This document shows positions 1-8,762 of a DNA stretch of 64,000 nucleotides, one piece after another (the first letter of the stretch is position 1; the number at the start of each line of letters is the position of its first letter). The position numbers were made by a program, and so were the translations under genes. The notes below the pieces were generated by a model. It did not search any database, had not been told where the DNA came from, and worked only from the letters and a program-made list of their open reading frames with translations. The stretch is from Planctomycetia bacterium (GTDB taxonomy: Bacteria; Planctomycetota; Phycisphaerae; UBA1845; Fen-1342): contig CP054190.1 in assembly GCA_015709575.1 (NCBI GenBank), forward strand, positions 248,001 through 312,000, written 5' to 3'.

Positions 1-1
1 G

Positions 2-1261
2 CCGCCGGAGGATCGCAGCGCGCTGGAGGCGGCGTATGCCGAAGCGATGCGCCGCGCCTGGCATGCCCATCGCGGCGACGCGGACGTCGGCGCGCTGTTC
101 GCCGAATCACTGATGGATCGACGGCCGTGGGACCTGTGGAAGCGCGACGGTTCTCCGCAGGAGGGCACCGAGGAGATCGTCGCCACGCTGGAGGAGGTGC
201 TGCGCCTGCAGCCGGATCATCCGGGCGCGCTGCATTACTACATCCACGCGGTCGAGGCTTCGCCGCGGCCGGAGCGGGCGATGGCGGCCGCGGACCGGCT
301 GCGAAACCTGGTGCCGGCGTCGGGGCACCTGGTGCATATGCCGTCGCACATTGACGTGCGCACCGGGCGCTGGGCGGCGGCGTCGGACGCCAACGAGCGC
401 GCCATCGACGCGGATCGGCGCTACCGGGAGCAATCGCCGCGACAAGGGCTGTACCACATGTACATGGCCCACAATCATCACTTCCTGGCCTACTCGGCCA
501 TGATGGAAGGGCGATCGGCGGACGCGCTGCGGGCGGCGCGGGCGATGGCGGCGGGGGTTCCGCGATCGTTCCTGCGGGAGAACGCGGCGCTGGTGGACGG
601 CTACACGCCGATCGTTCTGGAAACGTTGATGCGCTTCGGCCGCTGGGATGAGATTTTGCGGGAGCCGCCACCACCGAGATACCTGCCGATCACGACGGCG
701 TGGCATCATTTCACGCGCGGCGTGGCGCTTGCGGCCAAGGGGGATGTGCCGGGCGCGCGGCGTGAGCAGCGGGCGTTCGAGGCGGCGCGGGCGCGGGTGC
801 CGGAGGGGGCGCTGATGGCGATCAATCCGGCGTCGAAGGTGCTGCCGATCGCGGAGCGCGTGCTCGAGGCGGAAATCGCGCTGCGGCTGGGCGACCTGGA
901 TCGCTCGGCGGAGCTGCTGCGCGAGGCGATCGTGTATGAGGACGAGCTGCAATACATGGAGCCGCCGGACTGGCCGCAGCCGGTGCGGCACATTCTCGGG
1001 GCGGTGCTGGTGAAGGCCGGGCGCTTCGCGGAGGCGGAGGCGGTGTATCGGGAGGATCTGCGGCGGCTGCCGGAGAACGGCTGGTCGCTGTGGGGGCTGT
1101 CGCGCTGCCTGCATGCGCAGGGAAAGAAGGCTGAGGGCGGCGAGGCGGACCATCGTCATGCCGCTGCGTGGAAGCGCGCCGATATTCGCATCGGTGCGAC
1201 CTGCCTGTGTGTCGAAGGTGGGCAGGTGCAGACGGCGGGAGATGAGCGCGGCGCGAAGTAG
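2..1261 (+). CDS. TPR-repeat protein, 5' end outside the window
   Basis: The frame is open from base 2, so the 419 visible residues are the C-terminal part of a longer protein; the ATG at base 47 is internal. Helical TPR-like segments run throughout. A recognisable block near residues 110-125 (HLVHMPSHIDVRTGRW) is typical of a family of large secreted or cytoplasmic TPR proteins in many environmental bacteria, where it sits between TPR units and an H-x-x-H like patch (MAHNHHF, about residue 157) follows. The biochemical role of that family is not established. TPR arrays usually act as protein-binding scaffolds. The gene is convergent with the GNAT gene, with 187 bases between them that hold only a diverged copy of the 117-nt repeat described below. 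The family assignment is firm for TPR; the function is unknown. Confidence 0.8.
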   Translation, partial: PPEDRSALEAAYAEAMRRAWHAHRGDADVGALFAESLMDRRPWDLWKRDGSPQEGTEEIVATLEEVLRLQPDHPGALHYYIHAVEASPRPERAMAAADRLRNLVPASGHLVHMPSHIDVRTGRWAAASDANERAIDADRRYREQSPRQGLYHMYMAHNHHFLAYSAMMEGRSADALRAARAMAAGVPRSFLRENAALVDGYTPIVLETLMRFGRWDEILREPPPPRYLPITTAWHHFTRGVALAAKGDVPGARREQRAFEAARARVPEGALMAINPASKVLPIAERVLEAEIALRLGDLDRSAELLREAIVYEDELQYMEPPDWPQPVRHILGAVLVKAGRFAEAEAVYREDLRRLPENGWSLWGLSRCLHAQGKKAEGGEADHRHAAAWKRADIRIGATCLCVEGGQVQTAGDERGAK

Positions 1262-1448
1262 GAGGCGGTGCACGATCGAGATTGGGTGGGGTGTGCCGCG
1301 ATCCGGTGGCTGAAGGCACTGGCAACGACCGTTCGCCCTGCGGGTGAAAGCTCGGCGAGCCTCAGTGACGATCCACGGACGGGCCGACGCCGGGGAAACG
1401 GCGGTGGCGGCGAACTAGGTGCGTCCACCGCATGTGGCGAGCGGGGCA

Positions 1449-1997
1449 TCATCCGCGGACGCGGGCGGCCCATTCGTCCGCCAGAATTCCATAGATGTTG
1501 GAGTCGCACCACTCTCCGTGCAGCCACCAGTTTTCCCGAAGCCGTCCTTCCAGGCGCATGCCGAGCCGCTCGACCAGGCGGCACGACGGCGTGTTGCGCG
1601 GGTCACAGTCCGCCCACACGCGGTGCAGGTTGAGCGGCCCGAAGGCGAAATCGAGCAGCCCGCCGACCGCCTCGCCAGCCCAGCCGCGACCACGGCAATC
1701 GGGCGACAGCAGGTACCACACCGTCGCCTCGCGGTGCTCAGGGCGGCGGATCTCCAGGCCGCAGCGGCCGACCAGCTCCGAACTGCCCACAGGCACGATC
1801 GCGAGGTCGAACGTGAGGCGCGGCTGCTGAACCTGTTGAGCCAGCGCGCGCTCGATGTATTCGCGCGTCTGTTCGAGCGTCTGAGGGTCAAAAGCCATGT
1901 AGCGTGCGACGCGCGGATCGCTCTCAATGCGGTTGAGCGGCGTCACGTCGCCGTGCGTGAGGTCTCGCAGAATCAGGCGCGGGGTTGATAGATTCAT
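1449..1997 (-). CDS. GNAT-family N-acetyltransferase (RimJ/RimL-like)
   Basis: A 182-residue protein of the acetyltransferase_3 subgroup of GNAT, which transfers acetyl from acetyl-CoA to protein N-termini or small amines. It opens with the usual strand LSTPRLILRDLTHGDV, and the acetyl-CoA binding stretch is seen as SPDCRGRGWAGEAVGGLL (the Q/R-x-x-G-x-G/A loop), followed by NLHRVWADCDPRNTPSCRLV and GMRLEGRLRENWW, all standard for RimJ/L enzymes. The frame is open further upstream (to 2201), but the extra 68 residues are Ala/Pro/Arg-rich and unlike the family, so the ATG at 1997 was chosen. The substrate cannot be told from sequence. It is transcribed in the same direction as gcvT but separated by 170 bases. 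Confidence 0.85.
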   Translation of the reverse strand: MNLSTPRLILRDLTHGDVTPLNRIESDPRVARYMAFDPQTLEQTREYIERALAQQVQQPRLTFDLAIVPVGSSELVGRCGLEIRRPEHREATVWYLLSPDCRGRGWAGEAVGGLLDFAFGPLNLHRVWADCDPRNTPSCRLVERLGMRLEGRLRENWWLHGEWCDSNIYGILADEWAARVRG

Positions 1998-2167
1998 CGC
2001 GGCATGTGTTCCGATGGGACGGGCGGGCACCGGTTTGTCGCTGCCAGCACATCTCCGGGCTGGATCGAACCGGAGCGCGCGGGATGGTGCATCCTCCGCC
2101 GGAATCGCGCGGAGCGCACGGGGCGCCGGTGAGGACGCGTCAGGCGAACTCGCGCCGGCAGCCGCCC

Positions 2168-3253
2168 TCACATTCCCCGCTTGTAGAACGGCAGCTTGCA
2201 TAGCGTTGCCGTCGCCGTACTGCCGCGGAGGTCGATCTCCACGCGCGCCCCCGGCTCGGCTCGGCGGGCGTCCACGTAGCCCATCGCAATGACGCGACCG
2301 AGCGTGGGGCTGGGCGCGCCGCTGGTGACCACACCGATCGCCACGCCGTCCGCCCGAATCTCCGCCCCCTGCCGCGCGACGCGCCGGCCCTCGATTTCCA
2401 GGCCGACCATCCGGCGGTGCGGGCCGGCCTCCTGCACGCGGCGCATGGCTGCCGCCCCGATGAAATCCTTGGTCAGATCGACGGCCCAGCCCTGTCCGGC
2501 GGAGATCGAATCAACCGCCTCATCGAGCTCATGCCCGTAGAGCGGCATGCCGGCCTCGAGGCGCAATGTGTCGCGCGCTCCCAGGCCGGCCGGCAGGATC
2601 GGCGTGCCCTGCGCCTGTGAGCGCTCCATCAGCGTGCGGACGGCGATCTCGGCGAACTGTGCCGGCGCGATGACCTCGACGCCGTCCTCACCCGTGTAGC
2701 CGGAGCGAAAGAACCATGCCGTCTGCCCCAGCATCGAGATGCTGCGGAAATGATAGCGCTTCAGGTCCGAGAGCTTGAGCGGCAACAGCTGCTCGAGAAC
2801 GGGAATCGCCGATGGGCCCTGGACGGCCAGCATGGCCGTTTCCAGCGTGCGATCCTCCCATTCGACAGCGCCGCTCTTGTGTTCGCCGAACCACGCCAGC
2901 AGTTTTTCGCGGTTGGAGGCGTTGCAAACCATCAGATAGTGGTCTTCGTCGCGCGAGATGATTACGTCGTCAAGAATGCCGCCGTCCTCGCGGCAGACGT
3001 GCCCATAGCGCGAGACGCCGACGGCCATGTCGCCGATTCGCCGCGTGCAGATGCGATCGAGAAATGCGGCGGCGTCCGCACCGCGGAAGCCCACCCGGCC
3101 CATGTGCGAGACGTCAAAGAATGACGCGGCCGTGCGGGTGTGAAGGTGCTCCTCCACGATGCCGCGGTAGAGCAGCGGCATCTCCCAGCCGGCGAAGTCC
3201 ACCATTCGCCCACCCAGCTCGGCGTGCACGGCGTGAAGGCGGGTCTGGCGCAT
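2168..3253 (-). CDS. gcvT: Aminomethyltransferase, glycine cleavage system T protein
   Basis: A 361-residue protein of the usual GcvT length. T protein takes the aminomethyl group carried by lipoylated H protein, releases ammonia and forms 5,10-methylene-tetrahydrofolate. Seen: the N-terminal FAGWEMPLLYRG block (residues 20-31), FDVSHMG (46-52), the conserved GGILDDVI (91-98) holding the catalytic Asp, GYTGEDGVEV in the middle and the C-terminal barrel with GVVTSGAPSPTLG. The ATG at 3253 gives the normal N-terminus (TRLHAVHAELGGRMVDFAG); the longer open frame to 3697 is not family-like. No gcvH or gcvP is next to it, so the rest of the complex must be encoded elsewhere. A 33-codon membrane peptide lies 155 bases upstream on the same strand. 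Confidence 0.95.
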   Translation of the reverse strand: MRQTRLHAVHAELGGRMVDFAGWEMPLLYRGIVEEHLHTRTAASFFDVSHMGRVGFRGADAAAFLDRICTRRIGDMAVGVSRYGHVCREDGGILDDVIISRDEDHYLMVCNASNREKLLAWFGEHKSGAVEWEDRTLETAMLAVQGPSAIPVLEQLLPLKLSDLKRYHFRSISMLGQTAWFFRSGYTGEDGVEVIAPAQFAEIAVRTLMERSQAQGTPILPAGLGARDTLRLEAGMPLYGHELDEAVDSISAGQGWAVDLTKDFIGAAAMRRVQEAGPHRRMVGLEIEGRRVARQGAEIRADGVAIGVVTSGAPSPTLGRVIAMGYVDARRAEPGARVEIDLRGSTATATLCKLPFYKRGM

Positions 3254-3408
3254 CGGGGGTTCCGGGAGCAAGCGGGAAGCAAGCCTCGCCCGGGGGGTGA
3301 TCCCGACCGAAAGGCTCGCGGGCGTGCCACGCTCGCGCAACAGCGCGGCCGGCGACGAGATGAAGAGACGCGCCGACCGAGCGGCTGGCGCGCTGCGATG
3401 AGCGAGAC

Positions 3409-3510
3409 TTAGTTCTGCTGCCGGCCCTTCATGATGAACAGCACGATGATGACGACCAGGAGCAAGCCGACAACGACCCAGTAAATCGGGCTGTTGAACC
3501 AGGTATCCAT
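3409..3510 (-). CDS. Small single-pass membrane protein (33 residues)
   Basis: A short gene encoding a short polar start (MDTWFNSP), one strongly hydrophobic helix at about residues 9-27 (YWVVVGLLLVVIIVLFIM) and a basic tail (KGRQQN), so probably one membrane helix with a cytoplasmic C-terminus. Its ATG is preceded by AAAAGGAACCCGTTC, a good ribosome binding site (AAGGA, 9 bases away), which supports translation and rules out the longer frame reaching 3645. Its function is not known. It lies 155 bases upstream of gcvT in the same direction and could share a transcript with it. Similar tiny membrane peptides are common and usually unannotated. Confidence 0.6.
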   Translation of the reverse strand: MDTWFNSPIYWVVVGLLLVVIIVLFIMKGRQQN

Positions 3511-3779
3511 GAACGGGTTCCTTTTGCGTGTCCGCGCCGGGCGCACCACGCACTCGGACGCCCGGCGGCGACCTCGGCGCGGCACTGTATGAAGACGTAG
3601 TAAATCCGCCGCCGCGATACGTGTCAACCGCCGGCGCGACGGCACCTACCGGCGGCTGCCGGGTCTCCGCACCGCCGCCCGGCCGGCGGCTCTCCATCGA
3701 GTACAGGGCGCAGCGGCGGCGCGAAAGGGTATCCGCACGCCCGCCGCGGCAGCGTCAATCGGTTCGCCCAATTCGCGGC

Positions 3780-3809
3780 TTGCTCCGGGCCGCGCGGGCG
3801 GGATATGAT
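3780..3809 (+). promoter_or_regulatory. Putative sigma-70 promoter for tRNA-Cys
   Basis: TTGCTC (3780-3785), an 18-base spacer and TATGAT (3804-3809). A transcript would start near 3816, about 14 bases before the mature tRNA 5' end. Position and hexamers fit a housekeeping promoter; not tested. Confidence 0.5.
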
Positions 3810-3829
3810 CCCCGTCCCGCTTTCCGCAT

Positions 3830-3903
3830 GGCGGTGTACCCAAGTGGCCCAAGGGGACGGATTGCAAATCCGTTATTCGCGGGTTCGAATCCCGCCGCCG
3901 CCT
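3830..3903 (+). tRNA. tRNA-Cys (GCA)
   Basis: A complete cloverleaf can be folded. The acceptor GGCGGTG (3830-3836) pairs with CGCCGCC (3896-3902) with one G-U pair. The anticodon stem ACGGA/TCCGT encloses loop TTGCAAA with anticodon GCA at 3864-3866. The T stem GCGGG/CCCGC encloses TTCGAAT. The discriminator base is T (3903), the usual one for tRNA-Cys (U73). CCA is not encoded. A promoter-like sequence lies just upstream. The last 31 bases are overlapped on the other strand by the 3' end of the neighbouring protein gene. Confidence 0.95.
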
Positions 3904-5603
3904 TCCCCCTCCTTCTCGGCCCGTCGCTGTTCCTGCCGGGCAAGCCGTGCCCACGCCGCCCCCAGGCGCCTATGCGATTGCAGTTTTCGGACGTACACCC
4001 GTTCGGACCGGCCGGCCTTGGCTCGAATCGCCGCGGCGGCCGATCGCCGCGCGCTGGGCGTCCAACGTGCGAAGCCAGGGATCATCATCAGCAATGGCGC
4101 CAGCCCCGCCGCCGGTCCGGTCAATCGAACACCGGTCATGCGCCGAACGCGTTCGGCGCAATCAGCCGCGCCGTCCTCGAAATCATCGCCGTAGCGGTGG
4201 GCCAACCAGCGGGTCGCCGCCAGGCTCAGGGCCGCAAGCGGGACGGACTCCGCCGCGGCCTTCGTTTCATCACAATCCATCGCGAGCGGGACGCGCGCCA
4301 GCCTGCGCAGGACGGTTGCCGCGGTGCGGGCCTCGCGCGATTCCGCCAGCCGGGCCGCTTCGCGTTCCGCCAGTCGCATTGCCGCGGCGTCGGCCGATCG
4401 AAATCCGAGCCGGTAATAGAACCAGTATGCTCCGCTGGCAATGGCCTCCTCGTTGTCGCGGCCGAACTGATACGGGTCCACTTCGAACCGCCGCACGTCG
4501 AACTGCTGTCGATAGACGCGCAGAATCTGTGAAAACAACAGCGCGGACTCGCCGCCGCGAAACGTGTCGAAGACGTTGACGCCGATCTCGCAGCGATTCA
4601 GAAACGCCCATCCGCCGCCATAGGCACAGGGCACGCGATTCCGCGCGGCCACAAACCCGACGTACGTCTCGATCGGCAGGCGCCGCGCCGGCGTCATGCC
4701 AAAGAGCGCCACGTCCACGCCGCGCTCCAGCCGGAAAAGCGCCATATCGCGCTCGTCGGCATACGTCACCGGGTCGGTCTCGCGCTGCCGCGCGGCCAGC
4801 GACAGCCGCGCCACCGTGATCAGCTCCCGCGCCGCACTGCGCGAAAGCGCTTGCGGGCGCGGCAGTGGCTTCTTCATCCACGCCTGCGGGTCAGCCTGTC
4901 GCAGGATCGGCTCCTGTTGCGGAAATAACGGCCGCGCCGGAAAGCGCAGGTCGCTGCGTGAATCCCGACGATCCAGCCGCCAGCAGACCGGCAGCGCCAG
5001 GCCTTCGAACAGCCGGTCGGCCGCGGCGATCGTCGGCACGCAACGCCGCAAGCGGCGGAGGATCCAGCGCAGGTCGCTTCCCGCGCGGCCGGCGCGGACG
5101 ATGCGCAGCCAGGCGGGACAGTCCAGCGAATCATCCATCGCGCCGTCGACTCCCGCCTGCGGCGCGAGAAGCGTCAGGAGCTGCTCGAGTGCGCTGGAAT
5201 CCGTCAATCGGGGCCAATCCACGTCGATTCGCGTACCGAGTCGTTTGTCCAGCCATTCGCACAGATCGAGCGAAAACTCGCCACGGTTCATCACGCCGCG
5301 CCAGCCGGGGTCAGCCGGCGACTCCGCGATAGCGCTCCGCGCCGCGACGAGCAATGCCTCCAGCACCCGCGCCACCAATCGCGCCAGGTTGGCATCATCC
5401 GGGTGCGCCAGCGCAAACAGCAGCAATTCGTGCAGCGCCGGCAACACATCGCCGACGTGGGACGGCGGGGCAGTGCGAATCTCGCGGAGCGCGGTGATCA
5501 GCAGGGAGCGGCGCGAGCGGCGCGCATCGGCGTCAAATCGCGTTCGAATCGCGCCGAGCTTGTCGGTGAGAAGCAACAGCGAAGCAGCGGGAGTTTGGTT
5601 CAC
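3873..5603 (-). CDS. Conserved protein of unknown function, 3' end antisense to tRNA-Cys
   Basis: A 576-residue soluble, Arg/Ala-rich protein starting at GTG 5603, with AAGGG 9 bases upstream. No transmembrane segment or signal peptide is visible. The best-ordered part is residues 290-405, with RRLPIETYVGFVAARNRVP, GGGWAFLNRCEIGVNVFDTF and SGAYWFYYRLGFR; the last block is reminiscent of a group of uncharacterised planctomycete proteins. Its function is not known. The reading frame runs 31 bases into the antisense strand of tRNA-Cys, so the last ten residues (GGGGIRTRE end) are read from the T arm; this may be a recent extension after loss of an earlier stop. It is divergent from the beta-propeller gene at 5797. 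Confidence 0.75.
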   Translation of the reverse strand: MNQTPAASLLLLTDKLGAIRTRFDADARRSRRSLLITALREIRTAPPSHVGDVLPALHELLLFALAHPDDANLARLVARVLEALLVAARSAIAESPADPGWRGVMNRGEFSLDLCEWLDKRLGTRIDVDWPRLTDSSALEQLLTLLAPQAGVDGAMDDSLDCPAWLRIVRAGRAGSDLRWILRRLRRCVPTIAAADRLFEGLALPVCWRLDRRDSRSDLRFPARPLFPQQEPILRQADPQAWMKKPLPRPQALSRSAARELITVARLSLAARQRETDPVTYADERDMALFRLERGVDVALFGMTPARRLPIETYVGFVAARNRVPCAYGGGWAFLNRCEIGVNVFDTFRGGESALLFSQILRVYRQQFDVRRFEVDPYQFGRDNEEAIASGAYWFYYRLGFRSADAAAMRLAEREAARLAESREARTAATVLRRLARVPLAMDCDETKAAAESVPLAALSLAATRWLAHRYGDDFEDGAADCAERVRRMTGVRLTGPAAGLAPLLMMIPGFARWTPSARRSAAAAIRAKAGRSERVYVRKLQSHRRLGAAWARLARQEQRRAEKEGEGGGGIRTRE

Positions 5604-5627
5604 CTGTCACCCTTGTCGCTCTACACT
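5599..5627 (+). promoter_or_regulatory. Possible promoter of the beta-propeller gene
   Basis: TTCACC (5599-5604), a 17-base spacer and TACACT (5622-5627). The spacing is ideal and the -10 good, but the -35 matches only four of six bases, and it overlaps the start of the divergent gene. It would give a leader of about 160 bases. Confidence 0.3.
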
Positions 5628-5673
5628 ACGAGGCGGGTGGCCGGCGCGCAAGGCCGCACCCGTCAGTTTCTCT

Positions 5674-5704
5674 CGCGACACGCGCTGTGTCGCGCCCCCT
5701 TTTC
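5674..5704 (+). promoter_or_regulatory. Hairpin/palindrome in the leader of the beta-propeller gene
   Basis: CGCGACAC (5674-5681), loop GCGCT, GTGTCGCG (5687-5694): a perfect 8-bp stem followed by CCCCCTTTT. No plus-strand gene ends nearby, so it is either a weak attenuator in the leader or a protein-binding palindrome. Role unproven. Confidence 0.3.
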
Positions 5705-5796
5705 AGGGGCTGCCCAGCCGGCCAGGCCGCCGATCGGCGGCACATCAGAATCGGGCCGGCGCCGGTTCTGAAATTCCGATCTGACAGGAGGACATG

Positions 5797-7119
5797 ATGC
5801 AGCAGCTATCACTCGTCTCCGTCACACGCCGCATTTCGCTGATCGCCCTCGCCACGGCACTGGCGGCGTTGAGCGGAACCGGCGGTTGCCCTCGGCGCCC
5901 GCCGCCGGATGGGCCGCTGGCGGTGCGGTTGCAGCGGATCGCGACGGGGTTGAGCGCGCCGGTGGACCTGGTTCCCGCGCCGGACGGCAGCGGGCGGTTG
6001 TTCATCGTCGAGCAGCCGGGGCGCATCCGGGTGATGACCGGAGCCGGAGAGCTGCGTGACACGCCGTTCCTGGATCTGAGCGACAAGATCGTGACGCTCA
6101 GGCCCTTCGGCGAAGAGCGCGGGTTGACGAGCATGACATTTCACCCCGCGTACGCGAGCAACGGACGGCTGTTCGTCTGCTACTCGACGCCACCAACGGC
6201 CGAGACGCCTGAGGGCTTTGACTCGCAGTCGATCATCGCGGAGTTTCGCGTGAATCCCGCCGACGGGAACCTGGCCGATCCCGGCAGCGAGCGGGTCGTT
6301 CTGCGCATTGCGCAGCCACAGGCCAACCACAACGGCGGGCAAATCGCCTTCGGAAAGGACGGCTATCTCTACATCGGCTCGGGGGATGGCGGAGCGGCGG
6401 GCGACGCCGGGCTGGGGCACGACATTGAGCTGGGCAACGGACAGGACAAGCGCACGCTGCTGGGCAAGATTCTGCGGATCGACGTGAACGCCGCGGAGCC
6501 GTACACCGTTCCGGCGGACAACCCCTTCGTCAGCGTCCCGGGCGCTGCGCCGGAGATTTACGCGCTGGGGTTTCGCAACCCGTGGCGATTCTCGTTTGAC
6601 TCGCGCGGCCGGCTGTTCGTCGCGGACGTTGGGCAGGCCGAACAGGAGGAAGTGAACCTGGTGGAGCGCGGCGGGAACTACGGCTGGCGGATTCGCGAGG
6701 GCGTGTTGTGCTTCGGCTCGGTCGACGGCACCTGCCCAAGCGTGGATGTGGACGGCGCGCCGCTGATCGAGCCGATTCTCAGCTACGGTCATACCGGCGA
6801 GGGGCCGCTCGGCAAGGCCGTGATCGGCGGATACTTCTACGAGGGCGGCGCGGTGAGCGTGCTGAAGAACCGCTACGTCTTCGGCGACTTCACGGCCGGC
6901 TTCGCCTCGCCCGACGGCACGCTGTTCGCCGCGACGGAAGGTGCGGACGGGCGCTGGACGTTTGACGAGATTCGCGTCGCGGACAGCGACACGGGCCGGA
7001 TCAATCGCTTCATTCTCGCGTTCGGACGGGATGCGGCCGGTGAGCTGTACGTGCTGGCGAGCAACACGTCCGGTCCGCTGGGGACGGGCGGCGAGGTGTA
7101 CAAGGTACTGCCGGAGTAG
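5797..7119 (+). CDS. Secreted PQQ-type glucose/sorbosone dehydrogenase-like beta-propeller
   Basis: About 440 residues with an N-terminal export signal (RRISLIALATALAALSGTGGC), then a six-bladed propeller of the GSDH family (PF07995 type). Diagnostic blocks are FIVEQPGRIRVM, GLTSMTFHPAY, NHNGGQIAFGKDGYLYIGSG, ILRIDVNAA and RNPWRFSFD followed by NYGWRIREG. Family members oxidise sugars or sugar derivatives in the periplasm with PQQ, but many relatives have unknown substrates. The Cys after the hydrophobic stretch could be lipid-modified, although its lipobox (TGGC) is imperfect. Two ATGs lie at 5794 and 5797; AGGAGG at 5786-5791 is only two bases from the first and five from the second, so the second is preferred. 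Confidence 0.85.
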   Translation: MQQLSLVSVTRRISLIALATALAALSGTGGCPRRPPPDGPLAVRLQRIATGLSAPVDLVPAPDGSGRLFIVEQPGRIRVMTGAGELRDTPFLDLSDKIVTLRPFGEERGLTSMTFHPAYASNGRLFVCYSTPPTAETPEGFDSQSIIAEFRVNPADGNLADPGSERVVLRIAQPQANHNGGQIAFGKDGYLYIGSGDGGAAGDAGLGHDIELGNGQDKRTLLGKILRIDVNAAEPYTVPADNPFVSVPGAAPEIYALGFRNPWRFSFDSRGRLFVADVGQAEQEEVNLVERGGNYGWRIREGVLCFGSVDGTCPSVDVDGAPLIEPILSYGHTGEGPLGKAVIGGYFYEGGAVSVLKNRYVFGDFTAGFASPDGTLFAATEGADGRWTFDEIRVADSDTGRINRFILAFGRDAAGELYVLASNTSGPLGTGGEVYKVLPE

Positions 7120-7184
7120 GCGCGACTCCGGTGGTATGCCGTCGCGGGACTCCGCGCAGGGACGCGCGGCGGCAGACAATCCGC

Positions 7185-7631
7185 TCAGTGGCCGGTGTGG
7201 CCGAATCCGCCGGCGCCGCGGGCGGTCTCGCTCAATTCCTCGACGGCGACGATCTCGGGTTGCTCGACCCGCGCGATCACGAGCTGCGCGAAACGCATGC
7301 CGCGCGTGATGGTGAACGGCTGGCGGCTGACGTTTCCGACGATCACCTGCAACTCGCCGCGATAGTCGGCGTCGATCGTGCCGGGCGAGTTGGGCAGCAT
7401 GAGGCCGTGCCGCAGCGCCAGGCCGCTGCGCGCCCGCACCTGCCCTTCGAACCCCGGCGGAATTTCGACGAACAGGCCGGTCGGGATCAGCTTCACGTCG
7501 CCAGGATGAACCTCGACCGGCTGCTCGACCGCGGCGCACAGGTCCATCCCTGCCGCCAGCGCGGATTGATAGGCCGGCAGCGGAATGTCAGTGGCGTTTT
7601 CGCGACGACGGATGCGCAGGACGGGCTTCAT
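7185..7631 (-). CDS. dut: dUTP diphosphatase (dUTPase)
   Basis: A 148-residue trimeric-type dUTPase that hydrolyses dUTP to dUMP and pyrophosphate, keeping uracil out of DNA and feeding dTMP synthesis. All five family motifs are visible in order: [45 protein letters not shown] and the C-terminal arm [11 protein letters not shown] (usually RxGGFGSTG). The ATG at 7631 yields the normal N-terminus; the open frame to 7703 adds 24 residues not typical of the family. GGAG lies upstream of the chosen start. It is convergent with the beta-propeller gene (65 bases between stops). Confidence 0.96.
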   Translation of the reverse strand: MKPVLRIRRRENATDIPLPAYQSALAAGMDLCAAVEQPVEVHPGDVKLIPTGLFVEIPPGFEGQVRARSGLALRHGLMLPNSPGTIDADYRGELQVIVGNVSRQPFTITRGMRFAQLVIARVEQPEIVAVEELSETARGAGGFGHTGH

Positions 7632-7821
7632 CGGGTTCGCTCCGGGAAAGACTCGATCACCGCGCCATGCCGATGAAACGGCCTTCGGCGCGGCGTCCGG
7701 CACCAGGCGGTCCGCCTGGCGCCCGCAGGCATGGTACGCGGACGGTGAGGACGGCGTCGGATGCCACGCGCGCGGATTTTCGCGGTGCTTCGTGCCGCAA
7801 ACGGCCGCAACGACCGGTTCG

Positions 7822-8694
7822 CTAGCGCCGCGCTCCCGCCACCAGCCCGATCAACCGGTAGAGCAGCTTGGCGGCCAGGAACTCCGTGACGTGGTTGGGC
7901 GGAATCGGGCGCACCTCGACCAGGTCGGCGGCCACGATGCGGCGCTGCCGCGCGACCGCGGCCAGCAGCTCGGTCACCTGGAACCAGTCCAGGCCGCCCG
8001 GCTCGGGCGTGCCGGTGCCGGGGGCATAGGCGGGATCAAAGCCGTCGATGTCGATGGTGACGTAGACGTTCGGGGAGAGCAGCGCGACGACTTCGTTGAT
8101 CCACGTGTCGGACCGGCGACAGAGCCGGGCCGGGAAGATCGGCAGGCGTTCCGAGCGGATGAAGCGCGCTTCGTCGGCACAGTAATTGCGGATGCCCACC
8201 GCGACGGCGGGAATCTTCATGTCGTGCACGCGGCGCATGACGGCGGCGTGGCTGTGGGGCGAGCCCTGGTAGGAATCGCGCAGATCGGCGTGCGCGTCGA
8301 TCTGCAGCACGCTCAGGTCGCGGTGCGCCGTACGGACGGCGCGGATCAGCGGGGCGCTGACGCTGTGCTCGCCGCCCAGGCCGACGAGGAATTTTTTGTC
8401 GCGGACGATGCGACGTGCGGCGCGCTCCACCGCGGCGAGCGTCTTTTCCGGGGCGGAGACATCCGTTTCGACGGCGGGCAGCGTCGCCACGCCGGCGCGA
8501 TGCGATTCGCGGCCCAGCTCCTCGTCATACAGCTCCACCTGCTGCGACGCGGTGATGATGGCTCGCGGGCCGTCGCGCGTGCCGGGCGCGAAGCTGGTGG
8601 TCGAGTCATAGGGGATCGGCAGCACGGCGAAACGGGCGTTGGCGTAGTCGGAGCTGCGCTCGTCCAGCCCGAGAAAGTTGTCGAGTCCGGCCAT
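7822..8694 (-). CDS. speB: Agmatinase (ureohydrolase family)
   Basis: A 290-residue ureohydrolase. Agmatinase splits agmatine into putrescine and urea at a binuclear manganese centre. The metal ligands are all present: GGEHSVS (H110), DAHADLRD (D133, H135, D137) and [20 protein letters not shown] (D215, D217). The sequence separates from arginases by its bacterial/archaeal agmatinase layout and [18 protein letters not shown] near the N-terminus. The gene directly before it on the same strand encodes pyruvoyl-dependent arginine decarboxylase, which makes the substrate, so the pair forms a two-step route from arginine to putrescine. The gap between them is 68 bases. Confidence 0.9.
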   Translation of the reverse strand: MAGLDNFLGLDERSSDYANARFAVLPIPYDSTTSFAPGTRDGPRAIITASQQVELYDEELGRESHRAGVATLPAVETDVSAPEKTLAAVERAARRIVRDKKFLVGLGGEHSVSAPLIRAVRTAHRDLSVLQIDAHADLRDSYQGSPHSHAAVMRRVHDMKIPAVAVGIRNYCADEARFIRSERLPIFPARLCRRSDTWINEVVALLSPNVYVTIDIDGFDPAYAPGTGTPEPGGLDWFQVTELLAAVARQRRIVAADLVEVRPIPPNHVTEFLAAKLLYRLIGLVAGARR

Positions 8695-8762
8695 GAGATC
8701 TCCGGCCCCCGCAGCGCGATCGAATCCGCGGCGCCGCCGCTAGCGCACCGGCGGCGGGCCCG

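Noticed and set aside
107..1273. Long minus-strand open frame (388 codons) opposite the TPR gene
   Set aside because: Arg/Pro/His-rich shadow of the TPR gene, as expected in GC-rich DNA; no domain or start signal.
2040..2110. tRNA-like GGTTCGATCC on the minus strand
   Set aside because: No cloverleaf could be folded around it.
5809..7539. 576-codon minus-strand frame opposite the beta-propeller gene
   Set aside because: Shadow frame; it also runs into dut out of frame. The propeller is clearly on the plus strand.
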